A stretch of DNA of 64,000 bases from Scytolyngbya sp. HA4215-MV1 (GCA_019359045.1 JAHHIA010000001.1:248001-312000); one strand, 5' to 3'. Counted from the stretch's first letter, positions 1-7,948 are shown. The notes: generated by a model not told the origin, from the sequence alone. Translations and numbers: made by a program.

Positions 1-2
1 TT

Positions 3-536
3 AGCCTGCTCAACGATTGCAAATATGGCTACGACTGCCAACCGGGACAAATCCGCCTCACCCTGTTACGAGGATCGACCTGGCCCAATCCAGAGGCAGA
101 TCAAGGACACCATATGTTTACCTATGCCCTCTATCCCCATGCGGGAGCCTGGCAAGCAGCCCACACGGTACGGCAGGGTTACGAGCTCAATCTCCCACTT
201 CAAGTCAAGCAACTGGATTCTGAAAACCGGACTGAAGTCGCCCAACCCCAATTGTCCCCAGAAAAATTTTTCACTCTCGGAGCAAACAATCTGGTCATCA
301 TGGCATTCAAACAAGCCGAAGATGCCGATGACGAATGGATTCTACGCGGTTACGAATGTCACGGAGCAACCGCTCAAATCAATTGCCAGAATGAGCTGAA
401 CTTAAATTTAATTACCTCAACTGATTTGCTGGAGCGATCGATCCCCCAAGAAAAATTAGCAGGGACCACGATTACCGTTCATCCCTGGCAAATCTTCAGT
501 TTGCGGTTGCGATCGCCATCAGCCATTTTCCACTAG
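3..536 (+). CDS. Alpha-mannosidase (GH38), C-terminal fragment
   Basis: The reading frame is open from the left edge and ends at a TAG, so only the last ~177 residues are present. The translation opens with SLLNDCKYGYD, then a GSTWPNP-type segment and DQGHHMFTYALYPH, which is the conserved beta-sandwich region near the C-terminus of class II (GH38) alpha-mannosidases. The end, with HPWQIFSLRLR, fits the last strand of that family. The catalytic nucleophile domain lies upstream, outside the window. These enzymes hydrolyse terminal alpha-mannosyl linkages and are usually cytoplasmic in cyanobacteria. The gene is followed on the opposite strand by psbN, so the two converge. Family assignment is fairly secure; substrate is unknown. 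Confidence 0.85.
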   Translation, partial: SLLNDCKYGYDCQPGQIRLTLLRGSTWPNPEADQGHHMFTYALYPHAGAWQAAHTVRQGYELNLPLQVKQLDSENRTEVAQPQLSPEKFFTLGANNLVIMAFKQAEDADDEWILRGYECHGATAQINCQNELNLNLITSTDLLERSIPQEKLAGTTITVHPWQIFSLRLRSPSAIFH

Positions 537-561
537 CCGAAGCAAGTGAATCAGCGATTTT

Positions 562-693
562 TTAATCTTCGTGATCTTCAAAGGGATCGCTTAAATCTTT
601 GGAAGGAGGTCCAAACGCGGTATAGATGGTGTATCCAGTAATCCCTACCAGGAGGGCACAAATTGAAATATTAAGAGCTGTTGCGGGTTCCAT
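562..693 (-). CDS. psbN: PsbN, photosystem II assembly factor
   Basis: This 43-residue protein starts [11 protein letters not shown], has one N-terminal membrane span, and ends with the family signature [20 protein letters not shown]. That matches PsbN in length and sequence. PsbN is a thylakoid membrane protein needed for assembly or repair of the photosystem II reaction centre rather than a stable subunit. It lies divergently from psbH, with about 80 bases between the two start codons, which is the standard cyanobacterial and chloroplast arrangement of psbN opposite psbH. The start ATG is followed directly by the family N-terminus, so the start is certain. Confidence 0.97.
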   Translation of the reverse strand: MEPATALNISICALLVGITGYTIYTAFGPPSKDLSDPFEDHED

Positions 694-773
694 GTCACTA
701 ATCAATTATGAGCGTCTTAATCCTATAATATTGCAAAGTATTAAAAGTTCTGTCGAAATAACATAGGTGTTCT

Positions 774-977
774 ATGACGCAGCGGACTCGGTTGGGAGAT
801 GTTCTCAAGCCTCTTAACTCTGAATACGGTAAGGTTGTTCCCGGTTGGGGCACCACGCCAGTGATGGCAGTTTTTATGGTTTTGTTTTTTGTCTTCCTTT
901 TGATTATTTTGCAGCTTTACAACTCCTCCCTCATTTTGGATGGGGGACTGCCGAGCTGGGGGAATTTGGGTAACTAA
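774..977 (+). CDS. psbH: PsbH, photosystem II 10 kDa phosphoprotein
   Basis: The 67-residue product starts [20 protein letters not shown], has one transmembrane helix (about residues 29-49, [20 protein letters not shown]) and ends with a short lumenal tail containing the WGNL motif. This is the canonical cyanobacterial PsbH, a single-span PSII subunit that sits beside CP47 and affects QA to QB electron transfer and PSII repair. It lacks the long phosphorylatable N-terminus of plant PsbH. It is divergent from psbN, and a strong intrinsic terminator follows about 40 bases after the stop, so it is probably a monocistronic unit separate from tatA. Confidence 0.97.
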   Translation: MTQRTRLGDVLKPLNSEYGKVVPGWGTTPVMAVFMVLFFVFLLIILQLYNSSLILDGGLPSWGNLGN

Positions 978-1014
978 GTTGCTCAGGCTGCAAACAACCC
1001 ATTATTATGAAACT

Positions 1015-1036
1015 CCCGGTTAAACCGGGTTTTTTT
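1015..1036 (+). terminator. Rho-independent terminator of psbH
   Basis: A CCCGGTT/AACCGGG-type stem with a very short loop is followed directly by a run of seven T. It lies 38 bases after the psbH stop codon and before the tatA leader. Confidence 0.85.
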
Positions 1037-1193
1037 GTTTGCAAAATGGCAGACTTCCAGTCCTCTTTTGACCGTTGGTAGCAACTGTAAACGACTGCTT
1101 TACAATAAAGTCAGCATCCCGCTCTGGAAATGTTCCTGGTCGTAAACCACTTTTTTCAATCAGGACATCCAGAAATTCTCAGGAGGAGATAAC

Positions 1194-1523
1194 GTGAACG
1201 TTTTTGGAATTGGTTTGCCAGAGATGATGGTAATCCTGGTGTTGGCACTTCTGGTTTTTGGTCCCAAAAAGCTGCCGGAAATTGGTCGTAGCCTGGGCAA
1301 AGCCATTCGGGGCTTTCAAGATGCTTCTAAAGAGTTTGAATCGGAGTTTAAGCGGGAAGCAGAAAATTTAGAAAAAGCGGTGAGTCAGACGATGGAAGCG
1401 TCTCTAGAACCCCCTAGCCAACCAGTTTTGCCGTCTTCAGAGAGTGAACTGACAGCCAGTGAATCCGTTGAAGTGGCTGAGGTTGTTCACCCATCTGCTG
1501 AAGAAGTTACAAATCCTTCCTGA
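1194..1523 (+). CDS. tatA: Twin-arginine translocase subunit TatA/TatB family
   Basis: The protein is 109 residues. An N-terminal membrane helix (about residues 8-21) leads into the [20 protein letters not shown] hinge and amphipathic helix that define the TatA/Hcf106 family. The acidic, low-complexity tail from about residue 60 is expected. TatA polymerises in thylakoid and plasma membranes to form the passage for folded proteins with RR signal peptides. Translation starts at GTG, chosen because a strong AGGAGGAG ribosome site lies 5-6 bases upstream and the family N-terminus [11 protein letters not shown] begins there. The stop lies 3 bases before the pth start, so the two genes are probably translationally coupled. 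TatA versus TatB cannot be decided from sequence alone; cyanobacterial TatA is the better match. Confidence 0.93.
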   Translation: MNVFGIGLPEMMVILVLALLVFGPKKLPEIGRSLGKAIRGFQDASKEFESEFKREAENLEKAVSQTMEASLEPPSQPVLPSSESELTASESVEVAEVVHPSAEEVTNPS

Positions 1524-1526
1524 AGT

Positions 1527-2168
1527 ATGTCTGAGGCAACTGCATCACCTGGGTTGGTTATTCCCCAACTGATTGTTGGTTTGGGCAATCCAGGTCAACA
1601 ATATGATCAAACCCGGCACAATATTGGATTTGCCGCAGTGGATGGGCTGGCTCGCTGCTGGCAGGTTCCACTGGCAGAAAATCGTAAATTTCAGGGTTCC
1701 TTTGGTGAGGGGGTAGGCGCAGGTGGCAAAAAGATCCGCCTGCTGAAACCCTCGACTTATATGAATAATTCTGGGCAGGCAATTCGGGCAGTGACGGACT
1801 GGTTCAAACTGCCACCCACCTCTGTATTAGTAATTTACGATGAGGCTGATTTGCCAATCGGGCGGCTACGGTTGCGGTTGTCAGGGTCCGCTGGGGGACA
1901 GAAAGGGATGAAGTCTGCGATTGCTCACCTTGGAACCCAGGATTTTCCACGCTTGCGCATTGGTATCGGCAATCCTAAAAATCAAGTACAAGGTAGCCAA
2001 AAAGACATGTCGTCCTACGTATTAGGACGGTTCTCTGCCAGGGAAACTCGGACGATCGAGCAAGTATTGAAACTCGTTGTTGAAGCGGTAGAATTGAGTC
2101 TGCAAGAAGGATTCGAGAAAGCAATGAGTCTCTACAATAGCCGAATTATTGTAGAAACGGAAACATAA
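1527..2168 (+). CDS. pth: Peptidyl-tRNA hydrolase
   Basis: The 213-residue protein has the Pth signature LIVGLGNPGQQYDQTRHNIGF, with the general-base histidine in TRHNIGF and the asparagine in GNPG. The YMNNSGQ segment and YDEADLPIG (conserved Asp) follow. Pth recycles peptidyl-tRNA by hydrolysing the ester bond in the cytoplasm. A notable change is in the GGHNG motif, which here reads GGQKG: the His-Asn pair of the E. coli enzyme (Asn114, involved in substrate binding) is replaced by Gln-Lys. The N-terminal extension of about 13 residues is common in cyanobacteria. It follows tatA with a 3-base gap. Overall length and all other motifs are normal, so the gene is probably functional. Confidence 0.95.
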   Translation: MSEATASPGLVIPQLIVGLGNPGQQYDQTRHNIGFAAVDGLARCWQVPLAENRKFQGSFGEGVGAGGKKIRLLKPSTYMNNSGQAIRAVTDWFKLPPTSVLVIYDEADLPIGRLRLRLSGSAGGQKGMKSAIAHLGTQDFPRLRIGIGNPKNQVQGSQKDMSSYVLGRFSARETRTIEQVLKLVVEAVELSLQEGFEKAMSLYNSRIIVETET

Positions 2169-2449
2169 AAATTTGTTGAACCCTATTTGAATTCTGTGTT
2201 TTAACTGTTGGCTAGAGCGAATGTCTCGTCTAGATTTAAAACAGGAATAATTACTTAGAGTGTTCTATCGGATACAAGCTTTCTTTGTGAGATTACGGGC
2301 ATTAACTCTAATGGGTTTGTTCCAGCTCACTGTATATAGCGTTTGAAACCGCTGTACTAATGGGGCACTACCAGTCGGGTTAATTGCAGTGTGACTATCC
2401 GACTGGATTCATATGCTTATAAGTTTTAAATTGCTTAGGAGAGCTTTTT

Positions 2450-2761
2450 ATGCTGGAAGATTTTACAGCAGAGTTGGAGTGTGCGAATCAAGAATTTGTT
2501 CCGATCATTCTGCGCCAGAAAGTGGTTAAGCGTTGTCATATTTGGTTGCCTGATACTCCTCGTCCAGTCAGTGCTGTTTTCTACAGTGGTCAATTTTATG
2601 GCTATGTCAAGTTTTTCCCAACGCTGGAATCGGCAAAAAAAGGGGCTGGGCGGTTGGTAGAACGAGGGAATAAGGTAATCTTGACTCAGGCGAGCAAAGG
2701 ACTTGTTCTTTGGGTATTGGAGCAAGATGCCCGGCTCGTGACCAAATCCTTATTGCGATAG
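2450..2761 (+). CDS. Conserved cyanobacterial protein of unknown function
   Basis: This encodes a 103-residue soluble protein starting MLEDFTAELECANQEF. A TAGGAGAG ribosome site lies about 8 bases upstream of the ATG. There are no membrane segments or signal peptide. The middle is rich in aromatic residues and beta-prone (VSAVFYSGQFYGYVKFF), followed by a helix with KKGAGRLVERGNKV. I do not recognise a characterised domain. It lies 8 bases upstream of the DUF3146 gene and ahead of a shared terminator, so the two are probably one transcript. A programmed frameshift joining both genes was considered but each product looks complete. Confidence 0.7.
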   Translation: MLEDFTAELECANQEFVPIILRQKVVKRCHIWLPDTPRPVSAVFYSGQFYGYVKFFPTLESAKKGAGRLVERGNKVILTQASKGLVLWVLEQDARLVTKSLLR

Positions 2762-2769
2762 AAAAGCCT

Positions 2770-3033
2770 GTGGGGTCTCACCGATTGCCTGAAACCACTG
2801 CCTATGTCAGGATTACTCGTCAGTCCTGGCAACAGGGTAAGTTAGAAGGAGAAGTGCGAGCAGATCAATTTGAGTGGCAATTTCAGTGGTGTTTTCGCCG
2901 CGGAGAGCTATCAGTTGAGCCATCTCTGGGCAGAGCCTTGATTAAGGAACCGTTGGGGCGCTTTCTAGAACAACGAGATTATCAGCTAGAACCGGGAGGA
3001 GACTACTATTTCACCATTCGGGCAAATATCTGA
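2770..3033 (+). CDS. DUF3146-like small cyanobacterial protein
   Basis: The product is about 87 residues: MGSHRLPETTAYVRITRQSW, then GELSVEPSLGRALIKEPLGR and a C-terminal LEPGGDYYFTIRANI. This fits my memory of DUF3146, a cyanobacteria-restricted family of unknown function. The frame has no ATG. The GTG at 2770 puts the start just before the RLPETTA segment and gives the family's usual length; a TTG at 2710 would add 20 residues that overlap the upstream gene and do not look conserved. No clear ribosome site precedes the GTG, so translation may be coupled to the upstream gene, which stops 8 bases before. The function is unknown. Confidence 0.7.
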   Translation: MGSHRLPETTAYVRITRQSWQQGKLEGEVRADQFEWQFQWCFRRGELSVEPSLGRALIKEPLGRFLEQRDYQLEPGGDYYFTIRANI

Positions 3034-3055
3034 AGATTGGTAGTGTTTCAAAGGT

Positions 3056-3110
3056 GTTGTTGATATTTTTGAAAGCTTTGCCCAGCAAAGCTTTCAAAAA
3101 TATCAACAAC
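3056..3110. terminator. Perfect 25-bp inverted repeat between convergent genes
   Basis: A 25-base left arm (3056-3080) pairs without mismatch to 3086-3110 across a 5-base loop. The arms contain an A/T run on each strand, so the structure can act as a terminator in both directions. It lies between the DUF3146 gene and the convergent cyclase gene. It is unusually long for a terminator. Confidence 0.75.
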
Positions 3111-3153
3111 AGGTCTAGAACAGAACCTGAAGGTTGAGAGAGTTGAAGTTTTG

Positions 3154-5421
3154 TTAGGGTGCAGAAACTTCCCTGAGTTTTTTCAACACCGCTACCAGCT
3201 CAGGAGAAACCGACGTGAACTGGATGAGATAGTGATGGGCGTTTTGGGCAGAGTGCGCAACGACCTTGGCGTAGATATCTTCATTGGACACATTCGTTGT
3301 CGTCAATAGATTAATTTGCAAATTGCTAAAAAGCTCGAGCGGATACTCAGTGGAGATTTCTGCCTGGTTTGGAGAGAGTTTGATCAGTTTTCCCTGAAAT
3401 ATTTCGGCAATGAGATGCTTTCCTTCCAGAACTCTGAATTGCAGCGAAATTTTTGATTGCAGCATGACAAAGGTTTCAGTGTTTTTGGGTAGGAATAAAT
3501 TGAACCGATCGCCGATACCGCTGATTTCATAGACAGAAATCGGGTGCTGAATCCCCTTTAACCTGACTTGCATTTCACCCTCAAATTGAATGATTGAACC
3601 GGCTTCTTTGAGGGTGGCATCTGAGATCAAGATTTGACCTCCTACTGTATAAGACTCGATACGAGAAGCCAGGTTAACGTGCTTACCCATAATGGTGTAT
3701 TTAGCGCGTCGTTGAGAACCGATATTACCTGCTAGAACTTCCCCAGTATGGATGCCGATTCCCATTGCTAGAGATGGCAGATTCATCTCGGTGAGTTTTG
3801 CATTAACGCTGTCCATTTCCAATTGCATGGCGATCGCGCAAGCAACGGCCCGTTGGGCATCGTCCTCGCGATAGATTGGGGTACCAAACATGACAAAAAT
3901 TCCATCGCCCAGAAAATCATTGATCGTGCCCTGGTAATGATTGAGAATATTCGTCATGTGTTCCAGATAGAGGTTGATGATAGTGACTGCCTCTTCTGGA
4001 GAAACTTGCTCAGAGATAGCAGAAAATCCTCGTAAGTCAGAGATTAAGATGGTGACTCTTCGCTTCTCGCCACCCAATTTTAAACCACCGGGAGTTTCTA
4101 GCAAATTGGCAACCACTTCGTCTGTCAGGTAGCGCCCAAAGGTCTGACGCATTTCGGCAGCAGTGTGGGCGATGTAGGTGGTGATGACGCTTGCAGCCCC
4201 AACGAGCCCAAGCAAGGGAGGCACCGTTGGAATCCACCAAGCGTTTAGAAACATGACATAGCTGACTCCCAGCAAACCACCGCTCATGACAACAATGCCG
4301 ATCAGGTTAATTGGTAGCCTATCAACCCAGCGACTGGTGGTTTGAGGAGCGGCGATACGATGGTAGCGCTGCATCCAACTCAATGTTGCTCCTACCCATG
4401 CCCATACTAATATCCATAAACACTCCCACGACTCTGACCAGGTTCGGAAGAGGGGGCGACCTTCTAATGCAGCACTAATGAGCTGACTGGCAATATCGGC
4501 GTGAATCGAGACACCACTAAACCAGTCTGTCTTGCTATTCAATTCACGATTCAATTCGCTACTGTAAGGAGTGCGAAAAACATCCCCTGCACTCTCTGCG
4601 GTAACCCCAATTAAGACAATGCGATCGCGAAATAAATCTGCTGGCACTTTCCCTTGTAAAACCTGCTTGAAGGGAATAGTCTGAAACCCTTGACGCAGAT
4701 TCCGAAAATTGGACAAGATCTGGTAGCCACCAATATCAATTCGCATGTACCCCCCATCACTGGCTTGCAGGGATGAAATCGTAGTTTTGCCTAATTGGTA
4801 AATTCCTGCTTTTTCATCCAGGGGTTTCAGCGTGATTCCTTCGGGTTCCAGGTAGCTTAATGCCAGGTCGGCGCCCAAGCCAAAAATGGGTTCTCCTGCT
4901 GAATCGCTCAACATCAGTACATTCCGACGGACTTTGCCATCTGCATCCACCACTAAATCGTTCGCACTGACCTGTCCCAGTTTGCTCAATGCCGGGGGGG
5001 GGTTGACGACAAAACCAGACACATTTCCCACAACTTTTTGAATTCCCAGTAGGTTGGGAGTTGATTCAAACACTTTGACCAATGCCTGATGCCCTGGCTC
5101 GTGGGGCACATCTCGATAAATATCCAGCCCGATCGCCCTGGGCTGTTGTTTCCTAATGATTTCAAGTAACTGAGCCAGAGTGGCATCGGATATGGGCCAT
5201 TGTTTGGTATCACGGATATCGGATTCTTCAACTGCGACAATGACAATGCGGGTATCGATCGGTTCGGATGGACGCAACTGAAAACACTGATCCAACACCG
5301 CCAGTTCCAATGGCTGCAACAACCCTGCAAAACGCAGACCTAAGATCAAGCCCGTCACGCTAGGGGCAGTCACTAAAACCCCTCGCCACTGCCATATTGC
5401 CTGGCTTAACTTTGCCCACAT
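3154..5421 (-). CDS. CHASE2-domain adenylate/guanylate cyclase
   Basis: The 755-residue membrane protein has an N-terminal hydrophobic segment, then an extracytoplasmic CHASE2 sensor (about residues 40-320, starting LAVLDQCFQLRP and including RIVIVAVEESDI). Hydrophobic spans follow at about 330-350 and 370-425. The class III nucleotidyl cyclase domain runs from about 430 to 620, with the first metal aspartate in ILISDLRGFS, the second in FLGDGIFVMFG and the transition-state Asn/Arg pair in VNLASRIES. It should make cAMP (or cGMP) in response to an unknown signal. The last ~110 residues form an extra beta-rich domain reminiscent of PilZ-type barrels, not identified with confidence. The gene converges on the DUF3146 gene and its 5' end faces the tandem sRNA array. 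Confidence 0.9.
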   Translation of the reverse strand: MWAKLSQAIWQWRGVLVTAPSVTGLILGLRFAGLLQPLELAVLDQCFQLRPSEPIDTRIVIVAVEESDIRDTKQWPISDATLAQLLEIIRKQQPRAIGLDIYRDVPHEPGHQALVKVFESTPNLLGIQKVVGNVSGFVVNPPPALSKLGQVSANDLVVDADGKVRRNVLMLSDSAGEPIFGLGADLALSYLEPEGITLKPLDEKAGIYQLGKTTISSLQASDGGYMRIDIGGYQILSNFRNLRQGFQTIPFKQVLQGKVPADLFRDRIVLIGVTAESAGDVFRTPYSSELNRELNSKTDWFSGVSIHADIASQLISAALEGRPLFRTWSESWECLWILVWAWVGATLSWMQRYHRIAAPQTTSRWVDRLPINLIGIVVMSGGLLGVSYVMFLNAWWIPTVPPLLGLVGAASVITTYIAHTAAEMRQTFGRYLTDEVVANLLETPGGLKLGGEKRRVTILISDLRGFSAISEQVSPEEAVTIINLYLEHMTNILNHYQGTINDFLGDGIFVMFGTPIYREDDAQRAVACAIAMQLEMDSVNAKLTEMNLPSLAMGIGIHTGEVLAGNIGSQRRAKYTIMGKHVNLASRIESYTVGGQILISDATLKEAGSIIQFEGEMQVRLKGIQHPISVYEISGIGDRFNLFLPKNTETFVMLQSKISLQFRVLEGKHLIAEIFQGKLIKLSPNQAEISTEYPLELFSNLQINLLTTTNVSNEDIYAKVVAHSAQNAHHYLIQFTSVSPELVAVLKKLREVSAP

Positions 5422-5620
5422 ACTTGGCTAATGAAATCTATATAAGCAATTTAGTTGTCATCCTAGCCTTTTATTTCGATTGAAGTTCGATACTTGAGAA
5501 AAGATTTTCAAGGCAAATTCAATAACTCAGTAGTTCTACGGTAATCTCTGTACAAATTAGCACGATCTTTTTTTATAAATCTCTCAAGTTTTCCGGATAG
5601 TGCAATTCAGGTAGGAAGAA

Positions 5621-5680
5621 GTGAATGGTAGATGCACCCTGATTCATGTCCTCTAGCTTCCCGCTGGGGGCATTTTTTTT
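5621..5680 (+). ncRNA. Candidate sRNA copy 1 of array
   Basis: Copy 1 has TCCGGA at 5592 but otherwise a different upstream spacer (TAGTGCAATTCAGG) from the other copies. The terminator stem is 5650-5670 and is followed by eight T. The 5' end is approximate; no canonical -10 box is visible. Confidence 0.65.
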
Positions 5681-5740
5681 GCCTGCTTCTTAGGCGATCG
5701 ACTTAAACTTTCCGGATGCATACTGAGCATCTCAGAAGAA

Positions 5741-5802
5741 GTGAATGGTAGATGCACCCTGATTCATGTCCTCTAGCTTCCCGCTGGGGGCATTTTTTTT
5801 TT
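5741..5802 (+). ncRNA. Candidate sRNA copy 2 of array
   Basis: Copy 2 has TCCGGA at 5711-5716, so a start about 35 bases downstream of it gives an RNA of roughly 57 nt ending in the ten-T run. The sequence is nearly identical to copies 1 and 3. Confidence 0.65.
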
Positions 5803-5862
5803 GCCTGTTTCTTAGGCGATCGACTTAAACTTTCCGGATGCATACTGAGCATCTCAGAAGAA

Positions 5863-5922
5863 GTGAATGGTAGATGCACCCTGATTCATGTCCTCTAGCT
5901 TCCCGCTGGGGACATTTTTTTT
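5863..5922 (+). ncRNA. Candidate sRNA copy 3 of array
   Basis: Copy 3 has TCCGGA at 5833-5838. It has one G-to-A change in the 3' side of the terminator stem compared with copies 1 and 2, and an eight-T tail. Confidence 0.65.
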
Positions 5923-5982
5923 GCCTGCTTCTTAGGCGATCGACTTAAACTTTCCGGATGCATACTGAGTATCTTAGAAGAA

Positions 5983-6043
5983 GTGAATGGTAGATGCACC
6001 CTGATTCATGTCCTCTAGCTTTCCGCTGAGGGCATTTTTTTTT
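5983..6043 (+). ncRNA. Candidate sRNA copy 4 of array
   Basis: Copy 4 has TCCGGA at 5953-5958. The loop and the 3' stem side differ slightly from copies 1-3, and the T-run is nine long. The spacer after it begins to diverge. Confidence 0.65.
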
Positions 6044-6097
6044 GCGTATGTATTAGCTACTCCATTTTCCGGATGCATACTAAGTATCTCAGAAGAA

Positions 6098-6157
6098 GTG
6101 AATGGTAGATGCACCCTAATCCATACCCTCTGGCTTCGCGCCAGGGGTATTTTTTTA
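6098..6157 (+). ncRNA. Candidate sRNA copy 5 of array
   Basis: Copy 5 has TCCGGA at 6068-6073. Its stem CTCTGGC..GCCAGGG is more stable than in copies 1-4 and differs at paired positions, which argues for selection on the hairpin. Confidence 0.65.
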
Positions 6158-6190
6158 CCTTCCGGATGCACCTTAAGTGGTTGAGAAGAA

Positions 6191-6248
6191 GTGAATGATA
6201 GATGTACCCTAATCAGATGTCCTCTGGCTTTGCGCTGGAGGCTTTTTT
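6191..6248 (+). ncRNA. Candidate sRNA copy 6 of array
   Basis: Copy 6 is the last and most diverged copy, with TCCGGA at 6161-6166. The GATGCACC block reads GATGTACC. A six-T tail follows the stem. Confidence 0.55.
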
Positions 6249-6898
6249 AATTCGTCCCTGATTCTAAGGATTTGAGTCTATCGCAACAATCTCGAAGTGA
6301 CCTTGCTAAGGCATAAACTTTTCCCTTAGAAGTTTCGTATTATGTCACATATTTTCGAGAATTACCAGCTTTTATTGAAGATTTCAGCAATTCTCATTTT
6401 GAAGATTCGTTGTTCATGTCTCGACACGTTAGTGTCTTCATAACACCTGAATCTACTCCCAAGCGAGCCATTCGTTCCAATTCTGGACAGGTGGGTCAAT
6501 CGGAGAAAATCATGAGGATTAAAAAATTAGTTTAACCATTAGACTGTCTGAGCGATTGGGCAGGTAAGTTTAGGATATTGAGTTGAATACTGACTCGTTG
6601 GATACTGGCTAAGTTGGTTACCAGGTTACCTCATGGACACTTTTCATTTTCTTGCTTTCTAGCCCTCAGATTTATTGGCTCTCACTACTGGAAGTATACG
6701 ACTACAATGAATGGCTTGAGTTTGGCGGTCGGCAGAGGTCGTCTGGGTTTATGCTTACACGATCGCTGCGGACTAAGTAAAATTTAATACTTGATTAAAA
6801 AAGTCTTGCCCCAAAATGCGTTATCTTTTTGATCGTATTCCACCTCTTTGACTATCCGCTGTAAGTTCTAAACAACCGAATTGAGGAACCCAGTCAGT
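6249..6898. other. Non-coding gap between sRNA array and CAP gene
   Basis: About 650 bases without a recognisable gene. It is AT-rich with stops in all frames. A GAGGAA ribosome site at its end serves the CAP gene. I see no further TCCGGA-terminator unit. Confidence 0.6.
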
Positions 6899-7948
6899 AT
6901 GGCTAAACCTTTTTTGGGAAAAAAATTCTTGCAACAGCGATTACCGCTTAAAACCGTTTTCTGGAATGTCAAATTTATTCTTCCTGCTGCCACACTCTCC
7001 CTTTTAATTTTTGGCAGTCTAAGCCTTGCTCCCAAAAACAGCCTTCAGAGAATTGGCTTCCCATCTTTTAATACAGCCGCGCAGGCACAAACCGGATCTA
7101 GGTTTACTGTTGGTCAACAAATTGTAGTCAAACTTGATGATGGGTATTATTTCGCAACCGTAGATAAGGTCTATCAGAAAGATGGATTCACGATGATTGA
7201 CTTTAGCTGGGAGTTGAATGGCGGTGGTGGCGGATCTGGCTCCTACCCCGCTACTGATGCAGATCTTTTTTCGGTTGAAGAAGCTGGTCGCCAAAACTTT
7301 ACGATCGTCAATGCTAACGCTGGCAATCCCCCTGCTGCCAACACCAATACAACTCCTCCAGCACAAACTGCACCCGTTGTTCCTAAGCCTGCTCAGGTTG
7401 TTCCCAATCCTACTCCTGCAGTACAGACCACACCAGCCCCAGCCAATGGCAACACTGGCAGTACTTGCAGTGGCACAAATCAGTTAACTAATGCTGAAAT
7501 CCAGGAGATTTTGCGGGTTCATAATGCAGCAAGGGCTGAGGTCAATGTCCCCCCCCTGAAGTGGAACTGCAAACTGGCTGATTTTGCCCAAAGCTGGGTT
7601 GATAGAGATGTGTGGGAACACAGTTCTGGAAATGCTCGAGAAAAGATCCTGGGCAGTTATTCTGGAGAAAATTTAGCTGCCGCTGCTCCTTCAAGCGCCA
7701 ACATCGCAACCGACGGACCAACAGGTTGGTGGGGGGAAAAAGCTTTTTGGAACAATGCAACTGGAAGTTGTCAAGCGGGCAAGGCTTGTGGTCATTACAC
7801 TCAAATGGTTTGGCGTAATACCACTGAAGTTGGCTGTGGGTTGAATCGCAAGTCGAGCGCGATGGGCGATGATTGGAAGCAAAATTCAGCCTACTTATCT
7901 TGTGTCTACAACCCAGGCGGAAATTATGGTGGGCAAAAGCCTTTCTAA
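6899..7948 (+). CDS. Secreted CAP/SCP (PR-1-like) domain protein
   Basis: The protein is about 349 residues. A basic N-terminus and hydrophobic stretch (about residues 22-45) form a signal peptide or anchor. Residues ~65-130 (FTVGQQIVVKLDDGYYFATV) look like a Tudor/SH3-like module. A Pro/Thr-rich linker follows, then the CAP domain from about 200 to the end, with NAARAEVNVPPLKWNCKLADFAQSW, EHSSGNARE, GENLAAAAP and CGHYTQMVWRNTTEVGCG, including the conserved His and Glu positions. CAP proteins are extracytoplasmic and of varied function. I chose ATG 6899 over an upstream TTG because GAGGAA lies about 10 bases before the ATG. The next gene encodes a second protein with the same Tudor-like module. 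Confidence 0.88.
   Translation: MAKPFLGKKFLQQRLPLKTVFWNVKFILPAATLSLLIFGSLSLAPKNSLQRIGFPSFNTAAQAQTGSRFTVGQQIVVKLDDGYYFATVDKVYQKDGFTMIDFSWELNGGGGGSGSYPATDADLFSVEEAGRQNFTIVNANAGNPPAANTNTTPPAQTAPVVPKPAQVVPNPTPAVQTTPAPANGNTGSTCSGTNQLTNAEIQEILRVHNAARAEVNVPPLKWNCKLADFAQSWVDRDVWEHSSGNAREKILGSYSGENLAAAAPSSANIATDGPTGWWGEKAFWNNATGSCQAGKACGHYTQMVWRNTTEVGCGLNRKSSAMGDDWKQNSAYLSCVYNPGGNYGGQKPF

Larger units (their letters stand above)
5591..6248 (+). repeat. Six tandem direct repeats, each a candidate sRNA gene
   Basis: Six units of about 120, 122, 120, 115, 93 and about 60 bases follow one another. Each contains, in order: a TTCCGGA box (TCCGGA at 5592, 5711, 5833, 5953, 6068 and 6161), a GAAGAAGTGAATGRTAGATG block, and a GC stem followed by T6-T10. 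Copies 1-3 are nearly identical; copies 4-6 diverge progressively, but the stem keeps pairing through compensating changes (CCTCTAGC..GCTGGGGG in copy 1, CTCTGGC..GCCAGGG in copy 5). TCCGGA near -35 is the DIF+ motif described for heterocyst-induced promoters of Nostoc, where NsiR1 is also encoded as a tandem array. Identity with NsiR1 is inferred from architecture only. Confidence 0.8.

Noticed and set aside
2710-2769. TTG start extending the DUF3146 gene over the upstream gene
   Set aside because: The added residues overlap another gene and do not look conserved; GTG 2770 gives the family length.
5974-6171. Minus-strand 65-residue open frame in the repeats
   Set aside because: It is the translation of the tandem repeat itself, with no ribosome site and repeated peptide; the terminators point to plus-strand RNA.
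5591-6248. CRISPR array
   Set aside because: Units are ~93-122 bases with near-identical content throughout, promoter-like boxes and terminators; there are no short repeats separated by unique spacers.
5422-6898. hetF neighbour expected for an NsiR1 array
   Set aside because: Neither flanking gene is a HetF-like (caspase/TPR) protein, so synteny does not support NsiR1 identity.
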